Positions 49,519 through 57,780 of a DNA stretch of 64,000 bases are shown one piece after another. Position numbers and translations under genes: made by a program. The notes below the pieces were generated by a model. It saw only the letters and a program-made list of their open reading frames with translations, had not been told where the DNA came from and searched no databases. The DNA is from an uncultured Collinsella sp. (lineage in GTDB: Bacteria > Actinomycetota > Coriobacteriia > Coriobacteriales > Coriobacteriaceae), in NCBI GenBank assembly GCA_934621295.1, contig CAKTVB010000004.1:62001-126000 (forward strand). The letters run 5' to 3'. How positions within the stretch are numbered: the stretch's first letter is position 1; the number at the start of each line of letters is the position of its first letter.

Positions 49519-50415
49519 ATGAAACTGCAACAGCTCATCTATGCCGTCAAGGTTGCCGAGTGCGGCAATATCACCGAGGCCTCGCGCCGTCTGTTCGTCT
49601 CGCAGCCGTCCATCACCGCCTCGATTCGCGATCTTGAGGCCGAGATGGGGGTCACTATTTTCGAGCGTTCCAACAAGGGCGTGGTGGTGACCGAGGAGGG
49701 CGAGACCTTTTTGGGATATGCACGCCAGGTGCTCGAGCAGGTCGATCTGCTCGAGGAGCGCTATCGTGGCGAGACGCGCCAGGTGCCGCACTTCTCTGTT
49801 TCGTGCCAGCATTATTCCTTTGCGGTCAACGCATTTGTCGATGTGATTCGGCAGTTTGACGCCGCGCGCTACGACTTTACCCTGCGCGAGGAGCAGACCC
49901 ACGAAATCATCGAGGATGTTTCGCACATGAAAAGCGAGCTGGGCATCTTGTACCTGAGTTCGCGCAATCGCGAGGTGATCGAGAAGATGCTGCGCCAAAA
50001 CGAGTTGGAGTTCGCACCGCTTTTCCGTGCCGAGCCGCATGTGTTTCTCTCGTCGTCGCACCCGTTGGCGGGTCGCGGTAGCGTCACCCTCGACGACTTG
50101 CAGGACTACCCCTATCTCTCCTATGAGCAGGGGGACTTCAATTCGTTTTACTTCTCCGAGGAGATTCTCTCCACCCTGGACCGTGCCAAGAACATTCGCG
50201 TGCGCGACCGCGCCACGCTGTTCAACCTGGTAATCGGTTTGGACGGCTACACCGTTTGTTCGGGCGTTATCTCGGCCGAGCTGAATGGCGAGGGCATCGT
50301 CGCCGTGCCGCTCGATGTGGACGAGTACATGGAGATAGGTGTTATCACGCGCAAGAACTCGCAGCTCACGCGCTATGGCGAGGCGTATGTCGAGGCGCTG
50401 CGGCGCCATATCTAG
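49519..50415 (+). CDS. LysR-family transcriptional regulator
   Basis: A 298-residue LysR protein. The HTH is at residues 1-60 (MKLQQLIYAVKVAECGNITEASRRL; SQPSITASIRDLEAEMG) and the rest is an effector domain with a hydrophobic LFNLVIGLDGYTVCSG pocket region. The start follows GAAGG. It lies divergently from the thiamine operon, but the riboswitch is the obvious control of that operon. The effector is unknown. Confidence 0.88.
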   Translation: MKLQQLIYAVKVAECGNITEASRRLFVSQPSITASIRDLEAEMGVTIFERSNKGVVVTEEGETFLGYARQVLEQVDLLEERYRGETRQVPHFSVSCQHYSFAVNAFVDVIRQFDAARYDFTLREEQTHEIIEDVSHMKSELGILYLSSRNREVIEKMLRQNELEFAPLFRAEPHVFLSSSHPLAGRGSVTLDDLQDYPYLSYEQGDFNSFYFSEEILSTLDRAKNIRVRDRATLFNLVIGLDGYTVCSGVISAELNGEGIVAVPLDVDEYMEIGVITRKNSQLTRYGEAYVEALRRHI

Positions 50416-50441
50416 AAATAACACTGCCTGGGATAGAAAGC

Positions 50442-50586
50442 GCGGCCGCCGGAGGGGGAGCTCCGACGGCCGCTTCCACATGGAGAGGGATCGATACTTG
50501 CGCCTTTCGGGCGTGCGCCCCGCCGTGCGCTACGAGCGCTTGCGGCTGGTGGCGACGCCCGCGCCGATCGCGGCGGTGCCGGCGAT
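50442..50586. repeat. 145-bp exact direct repeat, copy A
   Basis: Identical by eye to 52345-52489. It contains a GC-rich hairpin (GCGGCCG...CGGCCGC), the 3' untranslated part and the last 18 or so codons of the surface-protein gene. Confidence 0.9.
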
Positions 50587-52077
50587 CACGGCTGCAATGA
50601 TGCCTGCGGCAGCGCCGTCGCCTGTGACGGCGAGAGCGTCGCTTGCGCGGGTAATCTTCGCAGAGGCGGGCTTTATCTCTGCACCGTCCTTCTTAAGAAC
50701 GGCATTGTGCTTAGAGCCTTCGCTACCGCTGCCCATGCCGCCGGGATCGTCATTGGGGGCGATGACGGCATGCTTGGCAATCTCGTCGCTGTTCACGTCG
50801 TCCAGGGGATCGCCCGGGGAGGCAATGAGCTGGCCCTTGGTGACGGTCGGATTATCGGGCTTGCTTGCGATATGAACATCGCGCACGACTCCGCCGACGG
50901 GCGTTACGATGTCGCCGCTGGCGATAACGATGGTGCCGGCCTGGCTTCCATCCGCGGTAACGGCCGCTGCAAAGATTGCGCCGTCGTCGCCCGCGGCGGT
51001 GACGTTCGAGTTAACGATGTTGATGACCGCAGGCGAAAGGCCCTTATTGGTATGTGCAAGGATGCCGTAAACGTGGCCCGAGGTGCGTTCGGAATCGTCG
51101 GGACTGCTGCGAAGGATAATGTCTCCGCCGTCGATAGGGGGCAGATCGGCGGCGTAGCGGGCAATTGCCTCCACGTTCGAGCTCTCGATGAACACGCTGC
51201 CACCGGGGCCGTTTTCGTCAAAGTTGGTGGTGTGGATGCCGTAGGCGTAGACGCCCTCGCCAAGCAGGCTCACGTTCGATCCGTTGCGGATGCGGACGTC
51301 ACCGCCGTATGCCATGAGTGCGGTTGCGTCGTGCATGTTGGCGCTCGCCTTGACGGTCGAGTTGTCGATTGAAACATTGCGGCCGGAGATGCCATGCTCG
51401 CCGCCATCGGCCGAGAGCTTGCTGTCCGTGACGCTGATATCGCCGGAGGTGATGACGCCGTCGCCGCTGGCCTTGATGCTAACTTCGCCGCCTCCCTTGA
51501 TGGTGATGTCGTCTTTTGCGGTGATGCCGCAGCCGCCCTCGGCGTTAACGGTGCCGGTTCCGTCGATTGTCACGGTACCAGCGGAATCGATGGTGCCCTT
51601 GTAGGATGAATTTTCGGCATTAAGGGTGCTCGATTCATTGCCGGTGATAGTGAGCTCGGCTTTCTCGGCATAGCCGTCAGAGACCTTGATGGCCGACTCG
51701 GATCCGCCCGTGACGGTGTTTTCGCCCTCGTAGCTCACGTTGAGCTTGCCTGCGGCGTTGATGGGACCGCCGTTGTAGCCGTTGAGCTTCATGTCGTCGG
51801 CACCGTTCCAGGTCCAGGTGCCGGCGGCGTCCCCCGTGGGCCCCGCGGCCGCTTCGTGGCGGACGCCGCCAACATCGATCCACTCCGCCGCGAGCGAGAC
51901 GCTCGGCATGAGCAGCGAGCTCACCGTGAGGGCGCAGGCCAGGCCGCAGACGATGCGGCGGGTCACGCGGCGCCAGCTCCCGCGCGCGAGCACGGCGCGG
52001 TGGCGCGGGCGGGGCTCGGCGAAGTGCGCTCCTGCGGGACGGTCGTTGCTTCTGGGCTCCGTGAACAGGCTAGTCAT
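50530..52077 (-). CDS. LAxTG-anchored beta-helix surface protein A
   Basis: A 515-residue secreted protein. A long basic N-terminus and hydrophobic core (about 25-62, ending SVSLAAEW) form the signal peptide. The mature part is built of short Asn/Gly/Ser-rich beta turns (SGNVTI, DGVITS, GGDVRI, GNVSIDN type), as in right-handed beta-helix or DUF4353-like carbohydrate-binding proteins. The end LAVTGDG, hydrophobic span, SRKRS is a sorting signal of LAxTG type used by class E sortases. ATG 52077 follows GGGAGAGG. It is paralogous to the gene upstream on the same strand, with near-identical ends and a divergent middle. Confidence 0.85.
   Translation of the reverse strand: MTSLFTEPRSNDRPAGAHFAEPRPRHRAVLARGSWRRVTRRIVCGLACALTVSSLLMPSVSLAAEWIDVGGVRHEAAAGPTGDAAGTWTWNGADDMKLNGYNGGPINAAGKLNVSYEGENTVTGGSESAIKVSDGYAEKAELTITGNESSTLNAENSSYKGTIDSAGTVTIDGTGTVNAEGGCGITAKDDITIKGGGEVSIKASGDGVITSGDISVTDSKLSADGGEHGISGRNVSIDNSTVKASANMHDATALMAYGGDVRIRNGSNVSLLGEGVYAYGIHTTNFDENGPGGSVFIESSNVEAIARYAADLPPIDGGDIILRSSPDDSERTSGHVYGILAHTNKGLSPAVINIVNSNVTAAGDDGAIFAAAVTADGSQAGTIVIASGDIVTPVGGVVRDVHIASKPDNPTVTKGQLIASPGDPLDDVNSDEIAKHAVIAPNDDPGGMGSGSEGSKHNAVLKKDGAEIKPASAKITRASDALAVTGDGAAAGIIAAVIAGTAAIGAGVATSRKRS
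51866..52044. repeat. 179-bp near-identical repeat, copy A (signal-peptide region)
   Basis: Aligns without gaps to 53880-54058 with only a handful of substitutions. It encodes the signal peptide and first mature residues of both surface proteins. Confidence 0.85.
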
Positions 52078-52141
52078 GGCCTCTCCCATCTCATGTGGAC
52101 ACTGCTGCCGCCTTAAGCGTATGTCCTGCGCCCGGGCGGCG

Positions 52142-52171
52142 GTAGTGCCGTTTGGGAGCCAAAATGGCTAA
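52142..52171 (-). promoter_or_regulatory. Conserved promoter-like block of surface protein A
   Basis: Minus-strand TTAGCC and CACTAC are 18 bp apart, separated by a block with GGCTCCCAAACGG that is conserved upstream of the paralogue (54155-54184). Confidence 0.4.
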
Positions 52172-52208
52172 AAGGGGGAAGGGCACGGGAGGGTTTGCCG
52201 GTTCCGCG

Positions 52209-52278
52209 CCAAATGCAGCAGGAAATCCCATTTAGAGCCGACGAGAGGGGACTTAAATGGGATTTTCTGCTTCATCTG
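52209..52278. repeat. Long hairpin element, type 1, copy 2
   Basis: Imperfect inverted arms (from 52209 and ending 52278) around GGAAATCCCATTTA and TAAATGGGATTTTC. It has more mismatches than copy 1. Confidence 0.88.
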
Positions 52279-52344
52279 TCTTCGCAGGTCGTCGAGACGG
52301 GGCACCGCCCCGCGCCGCGGGTTCAATCGGCCTCGAGAAAAGAC

Positions 52345-52489
52345 GCGGCCGCCGGAGGGGGAGCTCCGACGGCCGCTTCCACATGGAGAGGGATCGATAC
52401 TTGCGCCTTTCGGGCGTGCGCCCCGCCGTGCGCTACGAGCGCTTGCGGCTGGTGGCGACGCCCGCGCCGATCGCGGCGGTGCCGGCGAT
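52345..52489. repeat. 145-bp exact direct repeat, copy B
   Basis: Partner of 50442-50586; covers the terminator hairpin and the 3' end of the second surface-protein gene. Confidence 0.9.
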
Positions 52490-54088
52490 GGCGGCTGCGA
52501 TGATGGCTGCGGCGGAGCTGTCGCCCGTAGCGGCGAGCTTGCTGCCGGTCTCAACGCCCTTGGCGGCAGCGGCGACGGTCTTCGCTTTGGGCTTTGCTTC
52601 GGGCTTGGGTGCCTCGACTGGAACGATAACGGCGCGCTTGGCGATTGCGTCGCTGGTCATGTCCTCGATAACGCCCTCTGCGGTGCCGATGGTCTGCCCG
52701 GCAAGGTGCGTCGTCCCGTCGTTGGCCTCGTCGATATAGTGAATATCGCAGACGCGGCCGCCGCCCGGGGTCTCGATGATGCTATCGATGAGGTCGATCG
52801 TGCCCATGACGCTGCCGTCTTCGCTGGCGACGAGCGCCAGGATCGCTGCAGTCTCACCCTCGGCGATCACACGGCTGCGCGTGATTGTGATGGTTGCGGG
52901 CTTGATTGCGTTTTCGGTCATGACGTGAATGCCAAACGTAGGCCCAACCACGTATACCTCGGGGATGTCGTTGTCGCCATAAGCGATGGGCGGCAGCGGC
53001 AGCTGTCCTTCGGTCTTGAGATAACGAGCGATTGCCTCGACGGTCGAATCGCTAATAAAGATGCGGCCGCCGGCTCCACCCTCGTCGTAGTTGATCGAGC
53101 TGATGCCGGCTCCCTCGAAGCCCTCGGCAAGTGCGTATACGAGGGAACCATTCTTGATGACGATATCGCCTTCATCAGTGTAGATCGCTATCGAAGTATC
53201 ACGCGTGGAGTTGCCTAGGGCGTGGGCGCGCACCGTCGCGTTGTCGATGGTGAGGCCCTTCCAGGCCCAGATGCCCTGCTCAGTGCCTTTTGCTGTAACG
53301 GTGCTGTTGGAGATTTCGAGCGTGCCTTTGGCGCGGATGCCGTCGTCTGTCCCCGACTTTGCTTCAACGACGCCGCCACCGGTGATGGCTATGTTTCCAT
53401 TGGCGTGCATGCCACGGGAGTTCTCGCCCTTGGCGCTGACGTTTCCGCTTGTGTTAATGGCGACATCGCCATCGACATTAATGCCGCCGTATGCTCCGGA
53501 AGCCTCGACCGCACCCGTGCCCTCGACGTTCAGGTTGCCATCAGCATAGATGCCATCGCCGTTGGCGCTGTCGACGCTGATGCTGCCGGATCCGCTGATA
53601 TTCAGATCGCCTTCGGAGGTGAGGCCGTCGCCGTCGGACTCCACCGTGAGGGTGCCCGTGCCGGAGATGTTGAGCTCCGCGCTCTCGTTAGTGCCGTCGA
53701 TGGCGGTGATGCCCTCGCCCATGCTCGCGATGTTGTTATCGCCTTCGTAGCTTACATTGAGCTTGCCGCCGGCTATGATGCCGCCGCCATTGTAGCCGTT
53801 GAGCTGCAGGTCGTCGGCTCCGTCCCACGACCAGGTGCTGCCGTCGCCGGCGGCTCCGTCTGCGGCGTTGTGCGTGCTTCCGCCAACATCGATCCACTCC
53901 GCCGCGAGCGAGACGCTCGGCATGAGCAGCGAGCTCACCGTAAGGGCGCAGGCCAGGCCGCAGACGATGCGGCGGGTCACGCGGCGCCAGCTCCCGCGCG
54001 CGAGCACGGCGCGGTGGCGCGGGCCGGGCTCGGCGAAGTGCGCTCCTGCAGGACGGTCATGCTTGGTGGGGGTCGTGAACGTGGTCAT
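52433..54088 (-). CDS. LAxTG-anchored beta-helix surface protein B
   Basis: A 551-residue paralogue of surface protein A with the same signal-peptide region, a middle rich in short repeats (SGSGSISV, DGNLNVEG, NGNIAITGGG, KGTLEISN) fitting stacked beta-helix coils, a Pro/Lys/Ala-rich stalk near 480-510 and the sorting end LAATGDS, hydrophobic span, SRKRS. The mature middle is strongly diverged from protein A while both ends are nearly identical in DNA. ATG 54088 is preferred over 54100. The function is unknown; adhesion or polysaccharide binding are guesses. Confidence 0.85.
   Translation of the reverse strand: MTTFTTPTKHDRPAGAHFAEPGPRHRAVLARGSWRRVTRRIVCGLACALTVSSLLMPSVSLAAEWIDVGGSTHNAADGAAGDGSTWSWDGADDLQLNGYNGGGIIAGGKLNVSYEGDNNIASMGEGITAIDGTNESAELNISGTGTLTVESDGDGLTSEGDLNISGSGSISVDSANGDGIYADGNLNVEGTGAVEASGAYGGINVDGDVAINTSGNVSAKGENSRGMHANGNIAITGGGVVEAKSGTDDGIRAKGTLEISNSTVTAKGTEQGIWAWKGLTIDNATVRAHALGNSTRDTSIAIYTDEGDIVIKNGSLVYALAEGFEGAGISSINYDEGGAGGRIFISDSTVEAIARYLKTEGQLPLPPIAYGDNDIPEVYVVGPTFGIHVMTENAIKPATITITRSRVIAEGETAAILALVASEDGSVMGTIDLIDSIIETPGGGRVCDIHYIDEANDGTTHLAGQTIGTAEGVIEDMTSDAIAKRAVIVPVEAPKPEAKPKAKTVAAAAKGVETGSKLAATGDSSAAAIIAAAIAGTAAIGAGVATSRKRS
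53880..54058. repeat. 179-bp near-identical repeat, copy B (signal-peptide region)
   Basis: Partner of 51866-52044. Confidence 0.85.
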
Positions 54089-54154
54089 AGCTGCTCCCAT
54101 CTCTCATATGGCGTGCACTGCTGTTTTGAGCGTACGTGCCGGAGGGCGCGGCCG

Positions 54155-54184
54155 ATAGTGCCATTTGGGAACGAATATGGCCAA
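54155..54184 (-). promoter_or_regulatory. Conserved promoter-like block of surface protein B
   Basis: Minus-strand TTGGCC and CACTAT are 18 bp apart. The spacer contains GTTCCCAAATGG, matching the block upstream of protein A. Confidence 0.4.
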
Positions 54185-54235
54185 TTTTGAGCAAGCTTTG
54201 GGAGAGGTCCGGGTCCTGTGGGCGACCTGCGACCC

Positions 54236-54928
54236 TTATTCTTTGAGCATCCAGGCAATGCTCCTCGCGCTTCGCAGGGCCGGCTCGCTAAAGTGGTTGC
54301 CGGGATTGTGCTCGAAGAGCGTTTTGGCGCCGCGGTCTTGCAGAATCTGCTCGCAGCGTTTGGTGTCGGCGAGTACCTCGCGCATCATGCGATTGGGGGT
54401 CTTGTGCTCCTTTTTACCCAGCGAGAGGTAGGCGACATCAAGGGCGTTTCGAGGCAGGTTCTCGTCGAGATACTCGGCAAAGCCGGGAAACCATAGCGAA
54501 CCCGAGACGCTTGCCGCTCGGTTAAAGAGGTCGGTTTGACAGCAGGCCCACAGGGCAAAGAGTCCGGCAAGTGAGTAGCCGGCAATGGCGCGAAGGCGTG
54601 GGGGAGTGGCAAAACGCGCTTCGACCGAAGGAATGATTCCGTGCGTAAGCTCGTCTAAGAAGTCTTCGGCTCTTCCGGCAAATGGCTCGCTCGTCGCCGT
54701 GATGGCATCACAGGGCCAAGGAGAGAGCTCGCGGTTCCAATCGAGCCCGCCGATGGTGACCAGCGCGAAGAGCGGGCACTTGAGCTCGTGGCATGCGGCC
54801 CAGATGTCGGCCCCGTTGCCTTCAAAGACGGGAAGGTAAACGATCGGCAACGCGGCGGCAGTGGTCTCGGCTCGCCAGAGGTTGACGGACTTGTTCCCGA
54901 TGTTGAATGCCCCAATGGTTTCGCTCAT
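54236..54928 (-). CDS. Putative esterase (alpha/beta hydrolase, enterochelin-esterase-like)
   Basis: A 230-residue hydrolase with the nucleophile elbow GYSLAG (about residues 119-124), an acidic residue region after LSLGKKEHKT and a terminal His in NPGNHFSE. It fits the esterase D/IroE group that cleaves ester or thioester bonds. No signal peptide. ATG 54928 has GGAGGAG upstream; a longer reading frame to 55096 overlaps the control region. An HxlR regulator gene lies 83 nt upstream on the same strand. Confidence 0.8.
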   Translation of the reverse strand: MSETIGAFNIGNKSVNLWRAETTAAALPIVYLPVFEGNGADIWAACHELKCPLFALVTIGGLDWNRELSPWPCDAITATSEPFAGRAEDFLDELTHGIIPSVEARFATPPRLRAIAGYSLAGLFALWACCQTDLFNRAASVSGSLWFPGFAEYLDENLPRNALDVAYLSLGKKEHKTPNRMMREVLADTKRCEQILQDRGAKTLFEHNPGNHFSEPALRSARSIAWMLKE

Positions 54929-55011
54929 CGTCCATCTCCTCCCATTGCTTGTTACGAACGATATTGTCGCACGTTGCATGTATGAGATGACAGCGCGAGA
55001 AGAGGTGCGGG

Positions 55012-55401
55012 CTAATTTGCGCCACTGCCGAAATCGCACAGCTGGCACTGGCGCGGCGCATCTGCCGTGACTTCGCGGTGGAACATACCGACCCAATGGC
55101 AGATGCTTTGCAGTATAGGGACGACCGAGGAACCCTTGTCGGTGAGGGAGTATTCAACTCGCGGTGGAATCTCGTTATAGCTGTGACGGGCAACAAGGTC
55201 GTCGGCGATTAGCTCTTTGAGCGAGCTTGAGAGGACGGTGTCGGATATGTCGGTCATCTCGCTGCGCAACTCGCCGTAGCGCAGCGTCTGCTTTGCTGCA
55301 AGAACGCAGATGATGCGAGATTTCCAACGGCCGCCAAAAACATCGAGCCCATATTCGAGGGGGCAACGAATATCCTTTTTGAGTTTGCGCTGATGCGGCA
55401 T
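55012..55401 (-). CDS. HxlR-family winged-helix regulator
   Basis: A 129-residue regulator. CPLEYGLDVFGGRWKSRIICVLA is the standard HxlR start with the conserved Cys, followed by LRYGELRSEMTDISDTVLSSSLKELIADDLV and YSLTDKGSSVVPIL. Such proteins sense electrophiles or redox changes in several bacteria. GGAGG precedes ATG 55401. The esterase gene downstream is the natural candidate target. Confidence 0.92.
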   Translation of the reverse strand: MPHQRKLKKDIRCPLEYGLDVFGGRWKSRIICVLAAKQTLRYGELRSEMTDISDTVLSSSLKELIADDLVARHSYNEIPPRVEYSLTDKGSSVVPILQSICHWVGMFHREVTADAPRQCQLCDFGSGAN

Positions 55402-55556
55402 GACTCCTCCTTGCTATCGTCGCCCATACGATACGAAGCGATGCTGCGGTTCGCAAGTAACTAAGGGCAAGATGAGTACCTATCTTTTGCTCTGCATCTT
55501 GTGGGCGGATCTGAACTTCGTTTTTTCGGGAAAATGGGCAAGAAGTGCGGGTCATT

Positions 55557-55592
55557 AAAAAGCGCGGAGCCGCTGAGATGCGGCTCCGCGCT
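55557..55592 (-). terminator. Terminator of the purine permease gene
   Basis: AGCGCGGAGCCGC (55561-55573) pairs with GCGGCTCCGCGCT (55580-55592). On the minus strand the stem is followed by TTTTTAATG. Confidence 0.92.
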
Positions 55593-55619
55593 TTGCTGCG
55601 CTCGATGTTATGTGCGCGC

Positions 55620-56933
55620 TTACGCTACGAAGAAGTAGACGAGGAACGCGAGGGCCGCGATCCACATGAGCGGCTTGATCTCGCGGACCTTGCCGGTGAA
55701 GACCGCGACGACGACATAGGCGATGAAGCCCAGACCGATGCCGGCAGAGATGGAGTAGGTGAAGGACACGCCGGCGGCGATCATGAACGCCGGGAAGCCC
55801 TGGGATACGTCGGACCAGTCGATCTCGGTGACCTCGCTCATCATGAGGTAACCAACATAGACCAGAGCGCCGCAAGTGGCAGCGCTGGATACCACAGAGA
55901 CGATCGGCGAGAAGAACGCGGCGAGGATAAACAGCACGCCGGTGGTGACGGAGGTGAGACCGGAACGGCCACCGTCAGCGGCGCCCGAGGTGGACTCAAC
56001 AAAGGTGGTGATGGAGGAAACGCCCATGAAGCCACCGGCAGCAGCGGCTGCGGAGTCGACGATCAGGATGGGGCGGATGTCCTCGACGTTGCCGTCCTCG
56101 GTGAGGAACTCGCCCTGCTTGGCCACAGCCATAGCGGTGCCCATGGTGTCAAAAAAGTCGCTCATGAGCAGGGAGAACGCGACGACGAGAAGCATCGGGT
56201 CGGTGAGCACCTTCACGATGGCAAGGCTGCCGTCGGCGGTGGCGGCAAACGGTGCGCCGAAGGTCGAAAGGTCGAGCGGGGCCACGATGCCCGTCGGTGC
56301 CTGGGTGACGCCGAGCGGGATGCCGGCGAGCACGGCGACGATGATGCCGATGAGCAACGAGCCAGGGACGTTGCGGGAAGCGAGCGCCACGGTCACGATG
56401 ATCGAGATGATACCGACGATGAAGGCGGGGGAGGTGACGTCGCCCAGGCCCACGAGGGTACCGTTACCGGCGACGATGATGCCGGCGTCGGCAAGACCGA
56501 TCAGGGCGATGAAGAGGCCCAGGCCAACAGAGATGGCGTGGCGCAGGGTTACCGGGATGGCGTCCATGATTGCCTCGCGCAGGCCGCACAGAACGAGCAG
56601 CAAGATGACGATGCCCTCGAGGAAGATGACGCCCATGGCGACGTGCCAGTCACCGCCGCACATGGTGGTGGTGATGCCGGCGACCATGGCGTTGATACCC
56701 AGGCCGGAGGCGCAGGCGAGCGGACGGTTGGCGAAGATGCCCATGCAGATGGTCATGATGCCGGCGCCCAGGCAGGTTGCGCAGGCGAGCGCGCCGCCGT
56801 CGATGCCGGCGCCGGAGAGCACGGCCGGATTGACGGCGATAATGTAGGCCATTGCGAGGAACGTGGTCAGTCCCGCGCGGACCTCGGTGCCGAAGGACGA
56901 GCCTCGCTCACCGTACTTAAAGAACGATTCCAT
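55620..56933 (-). CDS. NCS2-family purine permease, AzgA-like
   Basis: A 437-residue transporter with 12-14 helices. The start FFKYGERGSSFGTEVRAGLTTFLAMAYIIAVNP and the SGLGINAMVA segment are characteristic of AzgA/PbuG-type adenine, guanine or hypoxanthine permeases. The PQAPTGIV-like and STSGAADGGRSGLTSV loops are also typical. A purine riboswitch was looked for upstream and not found. Confidence 0.92.
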   Translation of the reverse strand: MESFFKYGERGSSFGTEVRAGLTTFLAMAYIIAVNPAVLSGAGIDGGALACATCLGAGIMTICMGIFANRPLACASGLGINAMVAGITTTMCGGDWHVAMGVIFLEGIVILLLVLCGLREAIMDAIPVTLRHAISVGLGLFIALIGLADAGIIVAGNGTLVGLGDVTSPAFIVGIISIIVTVALASRNVPGSLLIGIIVAVLAGIPLGVTQAPTGIVAPLDLSTFGAPFAATADGSLAIVKVLTDPMLLVVAFSLLMSDFFDTMGTAMAVAKQGEFLTEDGNVEDIRPILIVDSAAAAAGGFMGVSSITTFVESTSGAADGGRSGLTSVTTGVLFILAAFFSPIVSVVSSAATCGALVYVGYLMMSEVTEIDWSDVSQGFPAFMIAAGVSFTYSISAGIGLGFIAYVVVAVFTGKVREIKPLMWIAALAFLVYFFVA

Positions 56934-57163
56934 GAATCCCCTTTTCGCTGTTGCGGATGCTCCGCAGAATTACAACGCCCTACACTCTAGCGTATGCTGA
57001 GCCGATAAATCCACAGCATGTGGGCAATATTTCCAACGGATTGCCCTTTTGAGTCAAGATGGGGCAAGATGGCGGTTTCGCAACGGCTTATATCCGCCGC
57101 GGGCGAGCACCGTCCGCTCTGTTACTCTAGATGCGGTTTTGTCGATAGATGAGGAGTATGAAC

Positions 57164-57583
57164 ATGATCAAGGAACTGGTGACCGACGAGGCATTGCTGA
57201 GCACCCCCTGCGAGCCTGCAACTGCCGAGGACATCGCTGTCGCTACCGACCTTACGGACACGCTTGCGAGCCTGGAAAACGCTGGCTGCCTTGCCGCGAA
57301 CCAGATCGGTGTCACCCGCGCGCTCTTCGCTTTCGAGGACGAGTCGGGCACCGTGCGCGTGATGGCCAACCCCAAGGTGCTCTTTGGCCTGGGTGCCGAT
57401 AAGCTCGAGGAGTCCTGCCTTACGCACGAGGGCATCTCCAGGGTGACGCGCTACATCAAGATCAAGCTGTCCTACGACGAGTTCGTCGATGGCGAGCTTC
57501 GCCATCGCAAGGGCGAGTTCGTGGGCTGGGAAGCTCAGATGATCCAGCATATGACCGATCATTGCGCCGGTAAGCTCGTCTAG
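57164..57583 (+). CDS. Peptide deformylase-like protein with altered HExxH motif
   Basis: A 139-residue member of the deformylase fold. Motif 1 GCLAANQIG and motif 2 EESCLTHEG, with the metal Cys, are kept. Motif 3, normally QHExDH, reads QHMTDH, so the catalytic Glu is Met while both His ligands remain. Deformylation by the usual mechanism is doubtful. AGGAG at 57152-57156 favours ATG 57164 over 57149 or 57158. A second, true def gene would be expected elsewhere in the genome. Confidence 0.8.
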   Translation: MIKELVTDEALLSTPCEPATAEDIAVATDLTDTLASLENAGCLAANQIGVTRALFAFEDESGTVRVMANPKVLFGLGADKLEESCLTHEGISRVTRYIKIKLSYDEFVDGELRHRKGEFVGWEAQMIQHMTDHCAGKLV

Positions 57584-57604
57584 CTGCTGCTTGCATAACG
57601 TGGG

Positions 57605-57649
57605 ACGCCGCATGTGTTCCGGCTGGTGCCGGGCGCATGCGGCGTTTTT
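57605..57649 (+). terminator. Terminator of the deformylase-like gene
   Basis: ACGCCGCATG (57605-57614) pairs with CATGCGGCGT (57636-57645) with an inner CCGG stem, followed by TTTTTC. Confidence 0.88.
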
Positions 57650-57651
57650 CT

Positions 57652-57719
57652 CAATGAAGCAAAAAATCCCATTTAGCCCGGGTATTTTACGGTCTAAATG
57701 GGATTTTCTGCTTCATTTG
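57652..57719. repeat. Long hairpin element, type 1, copy 3
   Basis: Arms 57652-57676 and 57694-57719 share AAATCCCATTTAG and its complement. It lies immediately after the terminator and 62 bp beyond the etfA stop, so it may end the etf transcript. Confidence 0.9.
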
Positions 57720-57780
57720 CGTGGTAGCAGGCTGTGGGGCTGCCTCGGGCGACGCCGGTGCAGCCGTCCGCGCAGGTAAC

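Larger units (their letters stand above)
52078..52432. other. Intergenic region between the two surface-protein genes
   Basis: These 355 bp contain the promoter of protein A, a type 1 long hairpin (52209-52278) and the first part of the 145-bp repeat with the terminator hairpin of protein B. No gene is seen. Confidence 0.7.

Noticed and set aside
51284..51604. Plus-strand frames opposite the surface-protein genes (also 50707-51372 and 53222-54190)
   Set aside because: Shadows of the Gly/Asp/Asn-rich repeats; no ribosome sites or domains.
56934..57163. Purine riboswitch upstream of the purine permease
   Set aside because: The conserved purine-aptamer loops could not be found on the minus strand in this gap.
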